From: JAGNLA01 sp964472265
Lineage (GTDB): Bacteria > Caldisericota > Caldisericia > JAAYUI01
Length of the DNA stretch: 9,716 nt
Assembly: GCA_964472265.1 (NCBI GenBank)
Contig: CAYYJO010000072.1
Coordinates: 1-9,716 of the forward strand
Direction of reading: 5' to 3'
Shown one piece after another: positions 6,239 through 9,716 of the stretch (positions are counted from its first letter, which is position 1; each line of letters begins with the position of its first letter). The position numbers were made by a program, and so were the translations under genes. Under the pieces are notes generated by a model. It did not search any database and was not told where the DNA came from. It saw only the letters and a program-made list of their open reading frames with translations.

Positions 6239-7264
6239 ATGGAGAGCGACGAAGTCTTCAAACTCACAAAATGGGCTGGATGTGCCGGCTGAGCAAGCAA
6301 ATGGGGTCCGGGTGACCTCGCCGACCTTTTGTCAAACCTGCCAAAAATGACCGATGAACGGCTGCTGACCGGCGACCTTTCAAAATCCGATGCTGCGGTC
6401 TACAAACTCACTGACGACCTGCTGGGGATTTTTACGGTTGATGTGTTTGCTCCCATCGTCGATGATCCTGAAACATTTGGCAGAATCGTTTTTGCAAACT
6501 CGGTTTCAGACATCTGCGCGATGGGTGGCCAGCCTTTGCTTGCGCTCAACATTGCTCTTTTCCCCAGAGAGATTGAAACGCCAAAACTTGCCGAAATCCT
6601 TCGCGGATGTGCTCTGGCTGCCATCGAACACAGCGTGCTCATCGTCGGCGGTCACACGGCAAAGGATCAGGAAGTAAAGTTTGGCCTTTCAGTTTTTGGA
6701 ACTGCAAAACCCGGTGACATCAGGATGTCAAACGCAGGCAGGCCAGGACAGGCTATTATTCTGACAAAGCCCCTAGGAACCGGCATCCTTTATGCAGCCC
6801 GCGAGAAATATGATTTCAATCAGTGCGTCCAGTCGATGACTCAAATAAACTGCAGAGCTTCACGAATCCTTGCCCAGTACGACTGCCGGTGTGCAACCGA
6901 TGTCACAGGCTTTGGCTTTGCCGTTTCGCTTTACGAGCTGCTTGAGGAATCCAAAATTGGCGCAAAAATCAATGTTTCAAAAATTCCACTATTCAAAGAT
7001 GCCTTTGAGGCTGCACAAAACTATACCTGTCCGCTTCTTATGGAGAACATCTCCTCGGTTGAACATTGCCTGCAGATTGGCAAAAATGTTTCAGCCGAGT
7101 GGACAAACCTGCTCGGTGATGCACAAACTTCCGGTGGGTTACTCGCTTTCATAGATATTGATAAGGCCGATGAGTGCGTTTTCAAACTCAAAAAAGCTGG
7201 CGTAAATGCCGACTGGATCGGCCAGACACTTGAAGGCGAAACGAGGATTATAGTAGAAGCCTAA
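6239..7264 (+). CDS. selD: Selenide, water dikinase (SelD), selenocysteine-containing
   Basis: SelD makes selenophosphate from selenide and ATP, the selenium donor for Sec-tRNA (and 2-selenouridine in some species). The full product is 341 aa including Sec18 from the TGA at 6290-6292. The active-site segment reads AGCAGU then ASKWGPGDL: Sec18 sits three residues before Lys21, matching Cys17/Lys20 of E. coli SelD. Other conserved elements are DAAVY with Asp51, VDVF with Asp68, NSVSDICAMGG with Asp91, GGHTAKDQEVKFGL, KPLGTGIL, ATDVTGFG with Asp221 and GDAQTSGGLL, the last with Ala where Pro is usual. The ATG at 6239 is 5 nt after the previous stop, with no strong Shine-Dalgarno site, so coupling to the PEGA gene is likely. 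A caller that stops at TGA would report only 311 aa from TTG 6329 and miss the catalytic residue. Confidence 0.93.
6290..6292 (+). other. In-frame TGA decoded as selenocysteine (Sec18)
   Basis: The TGA interrupts an otherwise continuous selD frame. Both flanks are SelD-like, and the codon falls exactly at the position of the catalytic Cys of E. coli SelD. Sec at this site is known from several bacterial SelD proteins, such as that of Haemophilus influenzae. A nonsense mutation is unlikely because the remaining 319 codons and all conserved residues are intact. Confidence 0.92.
6302..6320 (+). promoter_or_regulatory. bSECIS-type hairpin in selD mRNA
   Basis: TGGGGTC (6302-6308) pairs with GACCTCG (6314-6320) to form a 7-bp stem with two G-U pairs, closing a 5-nt loop CGGGT. 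The stem top is 16 nt after the TGA, and a G lies in the first two loop positions. Both fit the bacterial SECIS pattern for SelB binding as I recall it. It lies within the selD coding frame. Base pairing is by eye; no folding energy was computed. Confidence 0.75.
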
Positions 7265-7280
7265 GTTTTTTTAAGGTTTC
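7256..7280. terminator. Possible weak bidirectional terminator hairpin
   Basis: GAAGCCT (7256-7262) can pair with AGGTTTC (7274-7280) through 7 bp including one G-U, with an 11-nt loop holding a run of seven T and parts of both stop codons. It sits across the 6-nt gap between the convergent genes. The stem is weak and no clear T-run follows it on either strand, so this is only a candidate. Confidence 0.25.
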
Positions 7281-9574
7281 AGCCTCTTTGTAATAGTTAT
7301 CCCCTTTGTTTTGGCATCCCATACCACGTCGCAGCTGAACATTTCAGAGATGATGCGAAGCGGGACGAACGTTCTCCCTTTCACGATCTGTGGCGGTGAG
7401 GCCAGCGGAACTTCCTTGATCGAGCCATCAGGCATGTCAACGTAGGCTTTTGATGAGTTGATCAATAATCTCAGGTAGCTTTCATTGCCAAGGTCGACGA
7501 TGATCGTTTTGATGTCTGCCACCCATTCAATCTTCAACCCAAGACCATCGGAGACAAATCTGAGCGGAACCATTGTGATGTTTTTGCTGATGAACGGTGG
7601 AGGATCAACATTGATTTCCGTGTCATCAACGGTAGCCTTTGCCTTGCCGATTGCCAGCTTTATTATCTTCATTGAGCGTTTGAGCGTGCATTTGAGGATG
7701 TAGTTGGCCAGGTCTTCGCCGTCGCTTCTGAAGCTGAATTTAAGCTCAACGGGCTTATCAAATCCGCACGCTTTTGGGTCGATTTCAAATTTAAGTTCGA
7801 CGGAAGCATCAGGGTTGAGAAGAATTGACCGTCCGGATGAAACCATGTTAACGCCAATGTCCGTTATGACATCGAATAAAATCTGTGTGTTACCGGTGTT
7901 TGTGACCATAAGTGTTCTCAAAAGCTCGTCATCCCAGATTGTTGATGAGCCACCGATGTAGGTTACCTGAAGATTTTTCTCGGTCACAAACAGGATGAGG
8001 TTTACCGGTTCATAGGTTATTTCAGGATTGTCACTGGAAACAATGACTTTTGCAATCAGGTGATCGTAGGTTGCCTTCTCTGCAGTGCCAGAAAATTCAA
8101 TGATGGCCTGTTGTCCTGCGTCAAGGATCGAGACGGTTGTGTCTGTGTCTGCAGAGAGCCAGTCAGCATCGGTTCGGAGCGATATTTTCACTGATTTTTG
8201 TAGCTTCTGCTCACGCTCATTTTTGACAACCGCCCTGAACCTGAACTGCTCACCTTTTTTCACGGTCTGTTCAGTTTTTTCAAAGGTGACCGATATATTT
8301 GGTTTCATCTCGAATTTGAAAACATGGCCGATGTTGTTGACAGCAAAAAGCGCATCATTCCAAATGATTGGCGAACCCATCAGATATGCTTCATTTCCGC
8401 CGACGTTCAGGTTTTGGACGATTCCGGTTTCGTTGTCGTGACCAACCACTTTTTTTGCATCGAGGTCGTAGATTGACAAACTGCCAGACCTGGTTCCAAC
8501 GTAGACGTAGTGGTCAATGATGACTGGCGAGTTCATGACGATGTTATCTGTTACGTATTCTGCCTGGAGTGAAAAATTGTCGCCATCGAGGGCAAAAACC
8601 CTCATTTCCTGGGCGGTATCGGCGGCAACAACGTATTTTCCGTTTGTCACCGGACTACCGGTCATTCTGCCTTTGAACGGGAAATTCCACATCTCGTTTG
8701 GGTTGCGGTCGCGGTCAAAGCAGTAGAGGGTGCCGGTTGCGTCAGTGTTGCTGCCAATTATGTAGCCGTATGAGGTGACAAAAATGTAGTCGCCCGAAGT
8801 CGCCGGTGTGTAGTCGATTGAACCCTTGGTTTGGAGCGGTCCCCAGCTGATGCTGCCGTCGTTTGGGTTGAGGCAGTAGAGGTTTTTGGTGTATTCCGAG
8901 TCGGTGTGCGGTTGACCCTGGCAGGCGACCACGTATCTGCCGTCATCGAGCTTTGCAACCCCGGCCTTGACCTGGCCTGTCAGCTCGATTGGGCTCCAGC
9001 CCTCAAACGGTGCGCCTTTGCTGGTCTTGTCGATTGCATAAACGTGACGGTCGCTTGAGCCGTAAACAATCTTGTTGCCGTCGATCAAAGGGGTTGATTC
9101 GATCAGGGATTTGCTGTCGCCGGTTCGCCAGTCCAGCTTGCCGTCTTCGAGGTTGTAGCAGCAGATTCCGGCGATTGGCTTGCTTGTCGACGATGGCTCA
9201 GGGCTGATCCAGTAGTAGGGAACGTAGATTTTTCCTTCATCAATTGCCGGGCTGGCCACAAAGCTGGCGCTGGTGCCGACAACCTTGAGGTCGTTCGACC
9301 ACTTCATCGAGAGGTCGGCCGTGGAAAGCGCATAAATCCTGCCTTCCTTGCTCACGATCACCATTGTGCCGTTTGCCACAGCCGGGCTAACGTCGACGGT
9401 CACCTGGTCGTTTCCTTCGATTGGGAGAAGTTTTCTTGCAAATCGCGGCGTGTCGTAGAACTTCGGGCTGACATTGTCCGGGAAAGTGCCGGAACGGCCA
9501 GGATTACCCCTGTCCATCCATGCCCCTGAAGCCAGGATCGCCACAACGGTTGCAAGCTGTAAAATGCGGTTCAT
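7271..9574 (-). CDS. Exported PQQ-like propeller protein with Ig-like segments and a C-terminal stalk (Cu amine oxidase N-type) domain
   Basis: The 767-aa product starts with a signal peptide (MNRILQLATVVAILASGA). It is followed by WMDRGNPGRSG, a variant of the W-x-RxNxxRTG motif that begins many PQQ-like propellers. Propeller blades run to about residue 420, for example DLSMKWSND, LEDGKLDWRTGD and LNPNDGSISWGPL. Two Ig-like segments follow (about 425-530 and 535-635). From about 640 to the end is a domain known as copper amine oxidase N-terminal or stalk domain, with the paired signatures MVPLRFVSDGLGLKIEW and TFVPLRIISEMFSCDVVW. That domain has no oxidase activity by itself and is common at the ends of exported proteins. 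The protein probably acts outside the membrane in binding or surface assembly; no catalytic residues are seen. It is convergent with selD. The ATG at 9574 lacks a Shine-Dalgarno site. Confidence 0.9.
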   Translation of the reverse strand: MNRILQLATVVAILASGAWMDRGNPGRSGTFPDNVSPKFYDTPRFARKLLPIEGNDQVTVDVSPAVANGTMVIVSKEGRIYALSTADLSMKWSNDLKVVGTSASFVASPAIDEGKIYVPYYWISPEPSSTSKPIAGICCYNLEDGKLDWRTGDSKSLIESTPLIDGNKIVYGSSDRHVYAIDKTSKGAPFEGWSPIELTGQVKAGVAKLDDGRYVVACQGQPHTDSEYTKNLYCLNPNDGSISWGPLQTKGSIDYTPATSGDYIFVTSYGYIIGSNTDATGTLYCFDRDRNPNEMWNFPFKGRMTGSPVTNGKYVVAADTAQEMRVFALDGDNFSLQAEYVTDNIVMNSPVIIDHYVYVGTRSGSLSIYDLDAKKVVGHDNETGIVQNLNVGGNEAYLMGSPIIWNDALFAVNNIGHVFKFEMKPNISVTFEKTEQTVKKGEQFRFRAVVKNEREQKLQKSVKISLRTDADWLSADTDTTVSILDAGQQAIIEFSGTAEKATYDHLIAKVIVSSDNPEITYEPVNLILFVTEKNLQVTYIGGSSTIWDDELLRTLMVTNTGNTQILFDVITDIGVNMVSSGRSILLNPDASVELKFEIDPKACGFDKPVELKFSFRSDGEDLANYILKCTLKRSMKIIKLAIGKAKATVDDTEINVDPPPFISKNITMVPLRFVSDGLGLKIEWVADIKTIIVDLGNESYLRLLINSSKAYVDMPDGSIKEVPLASPPQIVKGRTFVPLRIISEMFSCDVVWDAKTKGITITKRLKP

Positions 9575-9584
9575 TCCAATCTAA

Positions 9585-9612
9585 ATAATGGGCAAGTCTG
9601 GCTTTTTGTCAA
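9585..9612 (-). promoter_or_regulatory. Promoter of the exported propeller gene
   Basis: A perfect TTGACA (9612-9607) lies on the minus strand. The -10 is less clear: CATTAT (9590-9585, 16-nt spacer, 4 of 6) or TATTTA (9587-9582, 19-nt spacer, 3 of 6). With the second, the ATG at 9574 begins exactly 7 nt after the hexamer, as in the 2056 gene. With either, the leader is at most a few nt. The AT-rich DNA upstream could act as an UP element. Confidence 0.5.
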
Positions 9613-9716
9613 CAGTATCACTAAAAGTAACATAAAGTCTCAAATAAATACTAAATAGCAAGAAATGATAATTTATAATAATTATAAGAATGTAATAATT
9701 ACTATAAATATATAAT
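9613..9716. other. Extremely AT-rich intergenic region at the window edge
   Basis: By hand count 17 of 104 bases are G or C (about 16%), falling to 5 of 56 in 9661-9716, against mid-40s or higher in the genes. There is no open frame of note, no tandem array and no RNA gene that I recognise. It lies directly upstream of a promoter pointing left. Upstream activating DNA, nucleoid-protein binding or the edge of a transferred or replication-related segment are all possible. Confidence 0.6.
9673..9687. repeat. 15-bp AT-only palindrome
   Basis: TTATAAT-A-ATTATAA is a perfect 7-bp inverted repeat around one base. It could be an operator half-site pair, but in DNA this AT-rich such palindromes arise easily by chance. 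Confidence 0.3.

Noticed and set aside
6290..6292. TGA as a nonsense mutation making selD a pseudogene
   Set aside because: The TGA is exactly at the catalytic Cys position, a SECIS-like hairpin follows, and the rest of the gene is intact.
6329..7264. A short 311-aa SelD starting at TTG 6329
   Set aside because: It would lack the catalytic loop with Sec18 and Lys21, which is present in frame just upstream.
8085..8441. Plus-strand frame of 118 aa opposite the propeller-stalk gene
   Set aside because: It lies wholly antisense to a well supported gene, has Ser/Phe-rich composition typical of a shadow frame, and has no ribosome binding site or domain.
7271..9574. Copper amine oxidase or PQQ-dependent dehydrogenase activity
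   Set aside because: Only the N-terminal/stalk-type domain and a propeller repeat pattern are present; no oxidase catalytic domain or quinoprotein active-site motif is seen.
9613..9716. CRISPR array or tRNA/rRNA gene at the AT-rich edge
   Set aside because: No regularly spaced repeats and no cloverleaf or rRNA-like sequence can be seen.

Overview
This window is bacterial: genes are packed in short operons with 4-16 nt overlaps and sigma70-like promoters, and overall GC looks mid-range (about 45-50% by eye). It carries one coding sequence that needs UGA to be read as selenocysteine, so the host should have the Sec machinery (SelA, SelB, tRNA-Sec) elsewhere. YtxH/DUF948-type proteins, PEGA domains, PQQ-like propellers and a copper-amine-oxidase N-terminal ('stalk') domain are a mix found in Firmicutes-like anaerobes and in several candidate phyla such as the Caldisericota/Cryosericota group. 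I cannot name the phylum from this window.

Layout. Positions 1-712 (minus strand) hold a tight operon: a DUF948/YtxG-like membrane protein, a YtxH-like protein, then the first 23 codons of a third membrane-anchored protein cut by the window edge. A good promoter (919-947) lies about 200 nt upstream, and its -35 box overlaps the stop codon of the next gene. Positions 944-2001 (minus) hold two overlapping small membrane proteins of the same architecture (two N-terminal helices, a beta-rich soluble domain, one C-terminal helix). Positions 2056-6233 (plus) hold two large tandem paralogs, each with an N-terminal membrane anchor, PEGA-type repeats and a C-terminal beta-propeller. They are followed after 5 nt by selD (6239-7264), the selenide, water dikinase, whose catalytic residue is encoded by an in-frame TGA with a bSECIS-type hairpin just downstream. 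Convergent to selD, ending 6 nt away, is a 767-aa exported protein (7271-9574, minus) with a PQQ-like propeller, two Ig-like segments and a stalk domain. The right edge (9613-9716) is extremely AT-rich with no gene.

How the parts may fit together. The two membrane-protein genes and the two PEGA-propeller genes diverge from one compact control region (2001-2056) with interlocked promoters. Both promoters place the transcription start at or within a few nt of the start codon, so both outer genes look leaderless. The exported propeller gene at 9574 has a similar arrangement, while genes inside operons use Shine-Dalgarno sites or stop/start overlaps. The four divergent genes look like an envelope-associated module of unknown function, made of two tandem duplications arranged back to back. 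SelD makes selenophosphate for Sec-tRNA synthesis; its place at the end of the PEGA operon suggests co-transcription rather than a shared function.
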